64,000 bases of DNA, taken from NCBI RefSeq assembly GCF_001613105.1, contig NZ_BDBS01000005.1, positions 427,756 through 491,755 of the forward strand. Direction: 5' to 3'. The notes under the pieces are model-generated. The model did no database searches, had not been told where the DNA came from, and saw only the letters and a list, made by a program, of their open reading frames with translations. This stretch comes from Nocardia pseudobrasiliensis NBRC 108224 (GTDB lineage: Bacteria > Actinomycetota > Actinomycetes > Mycobacteriales > Mycobacteriaceae). Of the stretch, positions 9,169-17,769 are shown in pieces. The position numbers were made by a program, and so were the translations under genes. Every line of letters starts with the position of its first letter. Position 1 is the first letter of the stretch.

Positions 9169-10353
9169 TCAGGACTCCAGCGCCGGGGCCGATTTGCGAT
9201 AGGTTCGCGCGACCAGCGCCGCGCGCAGATACCAGAGTCCGCTGGGCTGAGTGGGATCCAGGCCGGTGAGTTGGCCTACCCGCTTGAGCCGGTAGTCGAC
9301 CGTATTGGTGTGCACCTGCAATTGGCGGGCGGTGCGTTGCCGGGACAGACCGGTGGCGAGATGACTGCGCAGGGTTTCGAGGAGATCGGGATGGTCGTCG
9401 AGGGGATCGAGCAGGGCGCCGAGGCGATCGAGGCCGGGGCCCGGGCGGGTGAGCTGATATTCCATCGCCAGATCGGCGAAGCGGTACAGGCCGGGCGGGC
9501 TGCCTAGTCGTAGGACGGTATCCAGCAGTTCGTGGGCGCGGTCGGCGCAGTCGGGGATCTCGGTGGTAACGGCGGTGACCACGGTCGCGGTCACGGGAAC
9601 CTGTGCCGCCTCGGACAATCGGGCGATGAGCCGGTCCAGTTCCGCGTCGGCGATCGCGTCGATGGGGACGAGGACGGTGCCGCCGTCGACGCTCAGCAGC
9701 GACAAGGCACGGCCGCCACAGCAGCGCGACAGTTCGGTCTGTAACCGCCGAAGTTTGCGGCGCGCAACGACTTTGGTGTCCACACCGGGATGGGCCTCGT
9801 CGCGGTGACGCGGCACGCTCATGGCCAGTACCGCATACTCCGCGGCGATCTCGATACCGCTCTCGCGGGCCATGGTCGAGGTCGGATGGCCCGAGAGCAG
9901 GGCCGAGACCAGCGTGTGCACGGCCGTATGGTGTTCGCTCACGGCGGCCTGGTGTTCGCGCACATAGGCCAGGGCGACCGCCGGGGTGATGGTGTCGAGC
10001 ACGCGCAGCAGCAATTGCGCCGGATCGGCCGGGCGCTCATCCGGTTCGGCCTGGGTGAGCAGCAGATCGAAGGCCAGTTTGAAGCCCTCGTGCACGGCGT
10101 GGTGCACGGTATCGATCGGAATGCCCTCGCGGGCCCAGCCCGCCGCGGCCTGCTGCAGGAATTCGACCTTGTCGTCGGGCTGGCGGCCCTCGAGCACATC
10201 GATGGTCAGCTCCAGGCAGATTCGCGTGACCGCGGTGATGTCGCCGCGTAAGGCGTCACCGGGCAGGGTGGCGCACGGCGCCACATGGGTGGCGAAGTGG
10301 CCGACCAGTTGCCGCGACAGGTTCCGGACATCGTGCCTTGCGCGACCGTTCAT
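9169..10353 (-). CDS. PucR-type helix-turn-helix regulator
   Basis: 394 residues from ATG 10353, which has a GGAG seven bases upstream; a GTG at 10368 would add five residues. The C-terminal 60 residues are the PucR HTH (RTARQLQVHTNTVDYRLKR), which in this family binds DNA after activation by an N-terminal ligand-sensing region. The remainder matches the CdaR/RsbRD-like GGDEF-derived domain common in actinobacteria. It is a tandem paralogue of the frameshifted gene at 10479; both share the block YQLTRPGP before the HTH. Its stop directly abuts the TetR gene end. Confidence 0.85.
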   Translation of the reverse strand: MNGRARHDVRNLSRQLVGHFATHVAPCATLPGDALRGDITAVTRICLELTIDVLEGRQPDDKVEFLQQAAAGWAREGIPIDTVHHAVHEGFKLAFDLLLTQAEPDERPADPAQLLLRVLDTITPAVALAYVREHQAAVSEHHTAVHTLVSALLSGHPTSTMARESGIEIAAEYAVLAMSVPRHRDEAHPGVDTKVVARRKLRRLQTELSRCCGGRALSLLSVDGGTVLVPIDAIADAELDRLIARLSEAAQVPVTATVVTAVTTEIPDCADRAHELLDTVLRLGSPPGLYRFADLAMEYQLTRPGPGLDRLGALLDPLDDHPDLLETLRSHLATGLSRQRTARQLQVHTNTVDYRLKRVGQLTGLDPTQPSGLWYLRAALVARTYRKSAPALES

Positions 10354-10478
10354 GGAGGAGCTCCGCACTTGCGTCTTCGAGGAACACGAACGTTCCCAGT
10401 AGCGGCCAACCCTAGCGAGCGTGCCCGCCGGTACGCAACAGTCCGGCGTGAAAGTGACAGGGGTTCAGCGCTTTCGAA

Positions 10479-11706
10479 CTAGTCGGTTGGACCTTCAGAC
10501 ACAGGATACAGCCGGTGGATGGTCAGCGCGGCGGCCAGCAGGCGGGAACCGCTCGGATCGGACGGATCGATGCCGGTGAGTTCGGCGATGCGGCGCAGGC
10601 GGTAGCTGAAAGTATTCGGGTGGACGTGGATTTCGGCGGCGGCGGATTTGCGGTCGGCGCCGTGGCGTAGTTGAGCGTCGAGGGTACGGATCAGATGGGG
10701 GCTGTCGAGCAGTGGTGTGATGCGCTCGGCCAGGCGGTCGCGGGCCGGGCCGGGGCGGGTGAGCTGATATTCCAGTAATAGATCGTCCAGGCCGTAGGCC
10801 CCGGTGGGGCGGCCCAGGAGGTGTGCGAGTTCGGCGAGTTCGGCGGCCTGCTGGGCGGCCGGTCTGATGTCTTCGAGTGCGGTGGCGGGGTTTTCGGCGA
10901 GGGTGACCGCGACGCCGAACTGTTCGGCGAGTTCGGTGGCCAGCGCCGACCAGCATCGCGCCGGGGGTTCGGCGCCGCCGGGCAGCAGTACGATGCCGTT
11001 GACGCCGTCGAAGGTGTGCAGTGCGGCGGCGGTGAATCGGTCCAGAGTGGTCTGCAGCAGGCGGATGCGGCGGCGGGTGAGCAGATCGGCCACCGAGGCG
11101 GGCCGACCGTCCGGCGCCAGGTGGATCGCCAGCACCGTATAGCGCTGTGCCAGAACGATATCCGCGCGCGGCCAATTCCTCCGCGGGTACGCCGCGCAGC
11201 AGGGCGGCGCACAGGGCGCGGCGGGCCTCGCGTTCGGCGTGGTAGATGGACTGCTCGACCTCGGCGTAGGACTCGACGCTGACGGTGTTGATGTGCATGA
11301 GCAGTTCGAGCAGTCGATCGCCGAAGGCGACCAGTTCGTCGAGTTCGCTCGGCTCGCTGGCGGCCACCGCCTCGCGCAGCACCTGACGCGCCGACGCGTG
11401 TACCGCCTCGACCAACAGGCGTAGCGGCAGTCGGTCCTCGGCATGGTGTTCCACTACGGGCGCAACGTATTTCGCGACCTCCTCGCGGGGGAAGTCGCGG
11501 TTCTGTTCGACCGCGTGCAGGAAGGCGTGGGCGCAGCCGTAGATGGCGGTGAGCACCTCGCCGAAATGGCCCTCGGGCAGCTGTGCGGCCGGTGGGGTCG
11601 AGCCCAGGCCGGAGGTGAGGATTCGCTCGGCGAACTCGGGCAGCCGGTCGAGCAGGCGGGCGGCGAGCCCGCCCTCGCGCGGTGCGGGTGCGACGGTGAC
11701 CGACAT
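10479..11706 (-). pseudogene. PucR-type regulator with a frameshift
   Basis: Read from ATG 11706, residues 1 to about 181 (MSVTVAPAP... to EELAAR) are in one frame. The rest, from ADIVLAQRY through the PucR HTH (SAAAEIHVHPNTFSYRLRR) to the stop at 10479, is in another. The switch falls in the alternating CG run at about 11162-11172. Restoring one CG dinucleotide makes the gene 1230 nt with a continuous 409-residue product collinear with the neighbouring paralogue. It is either a recent slippage mutation, a phase-variable tract or an assembly error. It is divergent from the lipase gene, a plausible target. Confidence 0.8.
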
Positions 11707-11867
11707 GGGCCGATTGTGGCTGGACACAGATCGCGGCGGCAAGTCGTGGTTTCCGCCGGGGTCGGCTTTGTTTCCGGGGACAAACGCGGGGGGTGAAGAT
11801 GCGCGCCCGAGGGCAGTGACAGCCGGGTGGGGCGGATCTAGATTTCGACTGTGGATTGGAGGTGTTC

Positions 11868-13154
11868 GTGAGCGGGCCGCTACGACCGGATCTCGATCCG
11901 TTCCATCGGCCGCCCGCGGGGTTCGAGCGGTTGCCCGCGGGGACGGTGTTGCGTAGCCGGGTGGTGGGGTTGGCGTCGTTCGGGGTTGTGCCGCTGCGGG
12001 TTTCGGCGTGGCAGCTGCTGTATCGGACGCGGGATGTGCACGGTGCGGCGGAGGCCGCGGTGACGACGGTGCTCGCGCCGCGCGGGGTGGCGGCCGGGGC
12101 TCCGCTGGTCTCCTTCCAGTGCGCCATCGATGCCGTTGCGCCGCATTGCTTTCCGTCGTACGCGCTGCGATCGGGCGCGCGGGCGCTGGGGGCGATACCG
12201 CAGATCGAACTGCCGCTGATCGTGGCCGCGCTGGCCCGGGGGTGGGTGGTCTCGGTGCCCGATCACGGCGGCGCCGACGGACGGTTCGGTGCGCCCCGGG
12301 AGCCCGGCTATCGGGCGCTGGATGCGGTGCGGGCGGCGTTGCGGTTCGGTCCATTGGGTTTGAGCGAGTCGACATCCGTTGCGCTGTGGGGATATTCGGG
12401 CGGCGGGCTGGCGACGGTGTGGGCGGCGGAGCTGGCGGCGAGCTATGCGCCGGAGCTCGGAATCGTGGGCGCGGTCGCCGGATCGCCGGTGGGTGATCCG
12501 GGTGCGGCCTTCGTGCGCCTGGACGGCACGCTGTTCGCGGGCTTCGCGATGGTGTTCACCGCCGGACTGCGCCGGACCTATCCGGAACTGGACGCCGTGC
12601 TGCGCGCCCAGGTGCGCCCGAGATATCTGGCCATGCTCGCGAAAACCGAAGCGGCGGCGACCTTTCCACTCCTGGCCCGCTTCGCGCTGCGCCGCGTCGA
12701 CACCCCCATCGGAATGGCCGCGCTGATGGCCCTACCGGAACTGCGCGCGATCCTCGCCGACATCCGCCCCGGCTCGGTTGCCCCGGCCATGCCGATGCTG
12801 GTCCTGCAGGGCGTCAACGACGAGGTCGTCGCGGTCGGCGATGTGGACGCCCTGGTCGACCGCTACACCACCGCCGGGGCCCGAATCCACTATCTACGCG
12901 ACCGTCTGAGCACCCACCTGCCCCTACAGTTCCTGGCTCTCCCGGTCATGCTGGATTGGCTCACCGACCGCTTCGCGGGCCTACCGGCGACGACCGGCAC
13001 CGAAACGGTGTGGTCGGTGGCGACCTCGCGCCGAGCCTTGACGACCCACGCCCGCCTGACCCTGCTCAACCTGCGCTTACTCACCGGGCGGGTGATTCGC
13101 GGCGCGCCTCGTCCGGTCGCATCGGTGAGTGTGGTCGTGGATCCGGCGGTGTGA
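11868..13154 (+). CDS. Secretory-lipase (LIP) family alpha/beta hydrolase
   Basis: 428 residues. I chose GTG 11868, five bases after GGAGG, over an upstream TTG. The fold is alpha/beta hydrolase with the nucleophile elbow GYSGGG (Ser177), a late Asp in QGVNDEVV (near 318) and a His in STHLPLQF (near 350). The early HGG segment and the PF03583-like layout match LIP secretory lipases, but I see no clear signal peptide in this start. It probably hydrolyses acylglycerols or other esters. The divergent, frameshifted PucR regulator may have controlled it. Confidence 0.8.
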   Translation: MSGPLRPDLDPFHRPPAGFERLPAGTVLRSRVVGLASFGVVPLRVSAWQLLYRTRDVHGAAEAAVTTVLAPRGVAAGAPLVSFQCAIDAVAPHCFPSYALRSGARALGAIPQIELPLIVAALARGWVVSVPDHGGADGRFGAPREPGYRALDAVRAALRFGPLGLSESTSVALWGYSGGGLATVWAAELAASYAPELGIVGAVAGSPVGDPGAAFVRLDGTLFAGFAMVFTAGLRRTYPELDAVLRAQVRPRYLAMLAKTEAAATFPLLARFALRRVDTPIGMAALMALPELRAILADIRPGSVAPAMPMLVLQGVNDEVVAVGDVDALVDRYTTAGARIHYLRDRLSTHLPLQFLALPVMLDWLTDRFAGLPATTGTETVWSVATSRRALTTHARLTLLNLRLLTGRVIRGAPRPVASVSVVVDPAV

Positions 13155-13221
13155 TCGCCGGGGCAAGGGGCGGGGTCGAAATCGACGGGAGTGTTCGAGG
13201 TGGGCGGGGCATGATGGGGCC

Positions 13222-14898
13222 ATGGATGCGCATGCGGAGCTTTTCGATCTGGCGGAGAAGTATTGGGACACGGTGTTGGAGGCCGGGCCCAGTTCGGCGA
13301 CGTTGTTGGGGGAGCATAAGTTCGATGATCGGGTCGAGGATTTGTCGGAGGGGGCGGAGCAGCGGCTCATCGGGGTGTATCAGGGTCTGTTGCAACGGGT
13401 TTCGGATATCGATGTCGAGGCGTTGGGGGATGAGGATCGCATCACCCGGAGTCTGTTGATCAATGAGTTGGCCTCGACGGTTGATCATTTGTCTTGGCGG
13501 CCGGTGGAGTTGGCGTCGGATCAGATGGATGGCGTGCATTCCATGACGCTGACGATGGCGCCGCAGACCAATGCGCCCACGGTGGACAGCGCCGAGGCGC
13601 TGGTGCGGCGGTTCCGGCAGTTCGACGTGAAGTTCGGCCAGGCCGCGGATCGGTTCCGGGCGGGGCTGGCGGCGGGGCGGACTCCGGCGCGGATCGTCAT
13701 CGAGCGTTCGCTCAATCAGCTCGACGGATATCTGGCCTCCGATATCGCGACCGATCCGTTCGTGACCTTCCCCGGACCGGCGGACTGGGATGGCGAGAAG
13801 CAGTGGCGCGCAACCCTTTCCGAGGTCGTGCGCGATGTGGTCCGCCCGGCGTTGCGCACCTACCGCCAGGTACTGGCCGAGGAACTGCTGCCGGTCGCGC
13901 GGCCCGGCGACAAGGCGGGGCTGTGCTGGTTGGGTGACGACGGCGCGGATATCTACCGCCGGTTGCTGCGTCGCCACACCACCCTCGAGGATATGGGCGC
14001 GGACGAGATCCACGACACCGGATTGGCGGAGTTGGAGCGGTTGCGCGAGGAGTACGCGCGGATCGGCGCGAAGTTGTTCGGCATCACCGATCAGGCCGAA
14101 CTGTTCGCGAGGTTGCAGGGCGATCCCGATCTGCACTACCGCGACGGCGAGGAGATCATGGTCGACGCGCGCGCCGCGCTGGCCGCCGCGAATGTCGAAA
14201 TGCCCAACTGGTTCGGCCGGTTGCCGAAGGAATCCTGCGATATCGTCCCGGTGCCCGAATTCCTGGCTGCCGACGCACCCGGCGCGTACTACTTCCCGCC
14301 CGCGGCCGACGGATCGCGGCCGGGCACCTACTTCGTCAATCAGTACGATCCGCAGAGCCGTCCGCGCTACCAGACCGCCGCGATCGCGTACCACGAGGCG
14401 ATTCCGGGCCATCATCTGCAGTTGACCATCGCCAACGAACTCGATCATCTGCCGCGCTTCCAGCGGCAGTCGTTCGCGAATACCGCATTCGTCGAGGGCT
14501 GGGCGCTCTACACCGAACGTCTCGCCGACGAAATGGGTTTGTACGCCGACGATGTGGCGCGTCTGGGCATGCTGGCCGCGGATTCGTTCCGATCCTGCCG
14601 ACTGGTCGTCGACACCGGACTGCACGCGAAGGGCTGGAGCAGGCAGCAGGCGATCGACTACATGGTCGCCAACGCGCCGATCGGACGGACCGAGATCGAG
14701 AGCGAAATCGACCGCTATATCGCCATGCCGGGTCAGGCGGTCGGATACAAGGTGGGCCAGCTCGAAATTCGTAAGCAGCGTGCCGGTGTCACCGAGCGGC
14801 TCGGAGACCGCTTCGATATCAAGGTCTTCCACGACACCGTGCTCGGCGCGGGTTCGGTGAGCCTGCCGGTGCTGCGGGAGCTGGCCGCGACGCTGTAA
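13222..14898 (+). CDS. DUF885 family protein (putative metallopeptidase-like)
   Basis: 558 residues from ATG 13222; the frame is open further upstream but this start matches the family N-terminus. The motif HEAIPGHH near residue 395, plus a downstream EGWALYTE containing a glutamate, is the hallmark of DUF885 and resembles zinc-peptidase metal sites. Members are widespread, soluble and mostly uncharacterised. A shorter relative lies at 62378. The flanking genes give no functional clue. Confidence 0.85.
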   Translation: MDAHAELFDLAEKYWDTVLEAGPSSATLLGEHKFDDRVEDLSEGAEQRLIGVYQGLLQRVSDIDVEALGDEDRITRSLLINELASTVDHLSWRPVELASDQMDGVHSMTLTMAPQTNAPTVDSAEALVRRFRQFDVKFGQAADRFRAGLAAGRTPARIVIERSLNQLDGYLASDIATDPFVTFPGPADWDGEKQWRATLSEVVRDVVRPALRTYRQVLAEELLPVARPGDKAGLCWLGDDGADIYRRLLRRHTTLEDMGADEIHDTGLAELERLREEYARIGAKLFGITDQAELFARLQGDPDLHYRDGEEIMVDARAALAAANVEMPNWFGRLPKESCDIVPVPEFLAADAPGAYYFPPAADGSRPGTYFVNQYDPQSRPRYQTAAIAYHEAIPGHHLQLTIANELDHLPRFQRQSFANTAFVEGWALYTERLADEMGLYADDVARLGMLAADSFRSCRLVVDTGLHAKGWSRQQAIDYMVANAPIGRTEIESEIDRYIAMPGQAVGYKVGQLEIRKQRAGVTERLGDRFDIKVFHDTVLGAGSVSLPVLRELAATL

Positions 14899-15051
14899 AC
14901 AAGTCGGACGTTCAGTACATAACCGCGTCGACCGGGCGATTCGATGCGGTGTGTCCGGCTGCGGCAAATACGTGGCGTGCGGTTCAATGGACTGGTACGA
15001 CGAGTTCTGTCAGCATGCTCCGCCACAACAGCATCCGAGAGGACAACGAAC

Positions 15052-15348
15052 GTGAGCATGGTTCTCGCCGCGGCACACGATGTGTACACCACGGTGGTGG
15101 CCCAGGTCGGCAACCCGACCCCCGAAACTCCTCCGGCCGCCGACAAGCTGCTCAAGATGGTCCGATACTTCACCTGGTTCGTCCTGCTCTCCGGCGTCAG
15201 CGCCATCACCTACGGCGGTGGCAAATTCGCCTGGGAGAAGTGGAACGGCGGTGCTTTGGATTCGCCGAAGATGGTGGCCGGAGCCATGATCGGCGGCGCC
15301 ACGGCGACCAGCGCGGGCACCATCATGAACGCGGTCATCGGCAGCTAG
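15052..15348 (+). CDS. Small protein with two membrane segments
   Basis: 98 residues from GTG 15052, eight bases after AGAGGA; an ATG two codons later is possible. It has a short periplasm-like N-terminus rich in Pro and Thr, a first hydrophobic helix (YFTWFVLLSGVSAITYGGG), a short charged loop and a second glycine/alanine-rich helix (MVAGAMIGGATATSAG). The size and topology resemble VirB2/TrbC-type pilin subunits or small integral proteins beside actinobacterial conjugation genes, but no other secretion gene is nearby. Function unknown. Confidence 0.7.
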   Translation: MSMVLAAAHDVYTTVVAQVGNPTPETPPAADKLLKMVRYFTWFVLLSGVSAITYGGGKFAWEKWNGGALDSPKMVAGAMIGGATATSAGTIMNAVIGS

Positions 15349-15350
15349 CA

Positions 15351-15367
15351 CCCTGGCTTCGCCAGGG
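15351..15367 (+). terminator. Hairpin CCCTGGC-TTC-GCCAGGG after the small membrane gene
   Basis: A perfect 7-bp stem starts three bases after the stop codon, with no T-tract, as is common for actinobacterial terminators. Confidence 0.5.
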
Positions 15368-15422
15368 AAAAGAGAAGCGCCGAGGCCGGAAAAGGGAAAG
15401 GGCCGGGATGAGAACTCACCCC

Positions 15423-15678
15423 GGCACCGTTCCCTTGTGTTTCCGGTGCGCCCCGTTTCCTTGTGTCCCCGGTGCGCCCCGTTTCCTTGTGTCCCCGGTG
15501 CGCCCCGTTTCCTTGTGTCCCCGGCGCGCCCCGTTTCCTTGTGTCCCCGGCGCGCCCCGTTTCCTTGTGTCCCCGGCGCGCACCGTTTCCCTGTTTCCCG
15601 GGCGCGCACCGCTCCCCATTTTCCCGGCGCGCACCGTTCCTCTATTTTCCCGGCGCGCACCGTTCCTCTATTTTTCCC
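15423..15678. repeat. 26-bp tandem repeat array, about 10 units
   Basis: The units start at 15445, 15471, 15497, 15523, 15549, 15575, 15601, 15626 and 15652, after a partial unit at 15423. Each begins GGYGCGC, and the left units contain CGTTTCCTTGTGT and end CCCC. Three left units are identical and the right ones have diverged to TTTTCCC endings. The array fills the gap between two convergent genes. The period is not a multiple of three, so all frames show pseudo-repetitive peptides; I do not call these genes. It looks like a VNTR/MIRU-type locus. Confidence 0.9.
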
Positions 15679-15697
15679 GGCGCGCTTTTCGCCGGGA
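15675..15697 (-). terminator. Stem-loop with GAAAAGCGC loop at end of DUF305 gene
   Basis: On the minus strand the stem TCCCGGC/GCCGGGA closes a 9-nt loop directly after the DUF305 stop codon. The same stem-loop type occurs at 30593, 28530 and 22608. Confidence 0.6.
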
Positions 15698-16297
15698 TCA
15701 GCCGAGCATGCTCTGCATCTGCTGGATCTCGGTCTGCTGGGCGCTGACGATCTGCTGCGCCAGTTTCTTCGCGTCGGCATTGACGCCGCTCGACAATTCG
15801 GCGTTGGCCATGTCGATCGCGCCGCGGTGATGGTCGATCATCATCTGCATCCACATGCGGTCGAATTCTGGTCCTGTGGCGTTCTGGAGGGCCGTCATCT
15901 GGTCTTGCGACATGATGCCGGGCATATCGTGGCCCATGGTGGCGGCGGGGGCGGGTTTACCGAAGGCGCGCAGCAGGTCGGCGATCTGCTGCATTTCGGG
16001 GGATTGCGCCTGTTCCACATTCGCCGCGAGGGCGATCAGCTGCTGATTCTGTGAGCGGGTCGGAACCAGTTTCGCCATATCGACGGCCTGCGCGTGATGC
16101 GGATACATCATCTGCAGGAACGAGATATCGGCGTCGTTGAAATCGCTGCGGGTCGAACCGGTGGCGGTGCCGTGGTCCATACCGGCCATGGTCGTGCTGG
16201 GCGCGGCGGAGTTGTCGCCGCTGCTGCAACCCGCGATCAGCAGCGCCGCGGCGATTCCGGTGCCTGCCAGGGTGATTCGGGTACGTGCGCCGAACAT
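15698..16297 (-). CDS. DUF305 lipoprotein
   Basis: 199 residues from ATG 16297, behind a clear AGGAGGA. The N-terminus is a lipoprotein signal with lipobox LIAGC, so it should be anchored on the outer face of the membrane. Two copies of the DUF305 signature are visible, YPHHAQAVDMA and MIDHHRGAIDMA, together with a methionine-rich stretch (MGHDMPGIM). DUF305 proteins form four-helix bundles and are often found with copper or silver resistance genes; a metal-binding role is plausible but inferred. It is probably in one operon with the DUF6153 gene, 59 nt upstream. Confidence 0.85.
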   Translation of the reverse strand: MFGARTRITLAGTGIAAALLIAGCSSGDNSAAPSTTMAGMDHGTATGSTRSDFNDADISFLQMMYPHHAQAVDMAKLVPTRSQNQQLIALAANVEQAQSPEMQQIADLLRAFGKPAPAATMGHDMPGIMSQDQMTALQNATGPEFDRMWMQMMIDHHRGAIDMANAELSSGVNADAKKLAQQIVSAQQTEIQQMQSMLG

Positions 16298-16356
16298 GGT
16301 TGTCCTCCTGAGGAGCTGGATGTGATCTGTATGGGGGCATGCGAGAACGCGGCCCA

Positions 16357-16767
16357 TCAGATCCGCAGGATCGACAACTCCGGTAGGGACAGCACGGTCC
16401 AGGGCGGCGGCCGCGGCTGCCGGGACAGCCGGGCCCGGGCGGCCGGTCCGGCGGTATCGCCCGGATCGGCGCCGAGCCAGGCGACCAGGATCAGCCCGAG
16501 CGCCAGCGCCAGCGCCGAGAGTACGAAGACGCACGCGTGCATCGAGGTGTGGGCGGCGTCGGCGTCGGACGGGTGCTCCGCCGATGATATCGACGCGGGC
16601 GTGCCCGACATCGCCATCGTGACCGCCGGCGGATGTCCGGTGTGCGCACCGCTCGACCCGCCGTGGCAGGCGGCGAAAACCACCGCGTGCATCAGCATGA
16701 TCCCGGCGACCAGCACGAACAGCCCGAGCGCGCTCGGGCGGCCGTATCGCTGGTTCCGGTCGGTCAC
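16357..16767 (-). CDS. DUF6153-like small membrane protein
   Basis: 136 residues with an N-terminal membrane helix (LGLFVLVAGIMLMHAVVFAA), a His/Met-containing extracytoplasmic segment, a second helix (CVFVLSALALALGLILVAW) and a Pro/Arg-rich tail. This layout and the partnership with a DUF305 gene match actinobacterial DUF6153 proteins. The His and Met content may mean metal handling. It is transcribed towards the DUF305 gene. Family assignment is from memory of the pattern. Confidence 0.65.
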   Translation of the reverse strand: MTDRNQRYGRPSALGLFVLVAGIMLMHAVVFAACHGGSSGAHTGHPPAVTMAMSGTPASISSAEHPSDADAAHTSMHACVFVLSALALALGLILVAWLGADPGDTAGPAARARLSRQPRPPPWTVLSLPELSILRI

Positions 16768-16849
16768 GCCCGACAGTCTAGGGCCGTTCGCGGTAGATTT
16801 GCTGTCAGGTCGATCCGTCCGCTGTACCGACCGGAAGGGGAGTCATCAG

Positions 16850-17161
16850 ATGGTCAATCAACTCGATCCCGTGGTGTCCAAATTCGTCGACGCGGTGAAC
16901 GCGGGCGACAGCGCGGGTTTCTTCGATCTGCTCACCGACGACGTGACGATGTCGGATGACGGCAACGATCGCGATGTGCGCAACTGGGTGGACAGCGAGA
17001 TCTTCGGCAGCAATGCCCGCATGGATGTGGAGTCGGCCACCGACGGCGGTCGCGCCCTGGTCGCCGACTACACCAACGATCGCTGGGGTTCGATGCGCAC
17101 CGCGTGGCGCTTCACCGTGGCGGGCGACAAGATCTCCCGTTTCGAAACCGGTCAGGCGTAG
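16850..17161 (+). CDS. NTF2-like (SnoaL-fold) small protein
   Basis: 103 residues from ATG 16850 after GGAAGGGGAG. The sequence DPVVSKFVDAVNAGDSAGFFDLLTDDVTMSDDG is the classic start of an NTF2-like nuclear-transport-factor-2 fold domain, as in SnoaL and limonene-epoxide hydrolase relatives. A single small domain of this type can be a binding protein or an enzyme; no catalytic set can be assigned. It lies between the divergent DUF6153 gene and the LppP/LprE-like gene. Confidence 0.75.
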   Translation: MVNQLDPVVSKFVDAVNAGDSAGFFDLLTDDVTMSDDGNDRDVRNWVDSEIFGSNARMDVESATDGGRALVADYTNDRWGSMRTAWRFTVAGDKISRFETGQA

Positions 17162-17265
17162 GACTCGAGCCGCTTGCGCCCCCCGTAATTTCGGGCAGCC
17201 GCGGGGATAACAATCGGACTGCCGCCGATCGATACCCTCGATGACAGACTCGAGGGAGGAACTTC

Positions 17266-17769
17266 ATGCGAAACGTATCGACGGCGCTCGCGGTGCTGGC
17301 CGCGGGCGCCATCATCGGCGCGACCGTGAATGCCGCACCGGCCCAAGCGGATCCGCCGCGTGGCAGCGGCCACGGATACTGCTTCGACCTCAATTCCGAA
17401 CTGGCGCACGAGGCGATGGGTACGCTTGCGCCGCCGTCGGTGGACGGCGATTGGCAGCCGGTCGCGGCCGGTGACGATCCCATCTCCGAGGGCTGCCAGG
17501 ACGTGCTGTCCTGGATGACCGTGGAGTGGCAGGGCATTCATCCCGGCCGCCACATCCTGTTCTTCAGCAACGGTTCCTACCTCGGCACCGCGACATCGAA
17601 GCCCTACGCCTACACCGATGTGCTCGGTAAGACGAAATCCACCGTGTCCGTGCAGTATCGGTGGCCCAAGGACTCCGACCCGCTGTGCTGCCCGAGCGGT
17701 TCGAGCGTGGTCACCTTCACCCTCGCCGACGGCAAGGTGCGCGCCGACGGCGAGTTCCCGCCCAACTGA
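17266..17769 (+). CDS. Secreted LppP/LprE-family protein
   Basis: 167 residues from ATG 17266 behind GGGAGGAA. A signal peptide ends near AQA (about residue 28); unlike the mycobacterial LppP and LprE lipoproteins there is no lipobox cysteine, so it should be secreted or periplasmic. The family core is recognisable in GRHILFFSNGSYLGTATSK, VSVQYRW and CCPSGS. Function is unknown in the family. It is convergent with the AMIN-like lipoprotein, their stops adjoining. Confidence 0.75.
   Translation: MRNVSTALAVLAAGAIIGATVNAAPAQADPPRGSGHGYCFDLNSELAHEAMGTLAPPSVDGDWQPVAAGDDPISEGCQDVLSWMTVEWQGIHPGRHILFFSNGSYLGTATSKPYAYTDVLGKTKSTVSVQYRWPKDSDPLCCPSGSSVVTFTLADGKVRADGEFPPN

Noticed and set aside
13081..14967. 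Long antisense ORF opposite the DUF885 gene
   Set aside because: It is a shadow of a well-supported gene, with no domain and no ribosome-binding site.
15423..15678. CRISPR array
   Set aside because: The units are tandem with no spacers between them, the repeats diverge progressively, and no cas genes are present.
15437..16054. Repetitive protein-coding ORFs across the 26-bp array
   Set aside because: The period is not a multiple of three, so repeated peptides appear in all frames; there is no ribosome-binding site, and the frames run antisense into the DUF305 gene.
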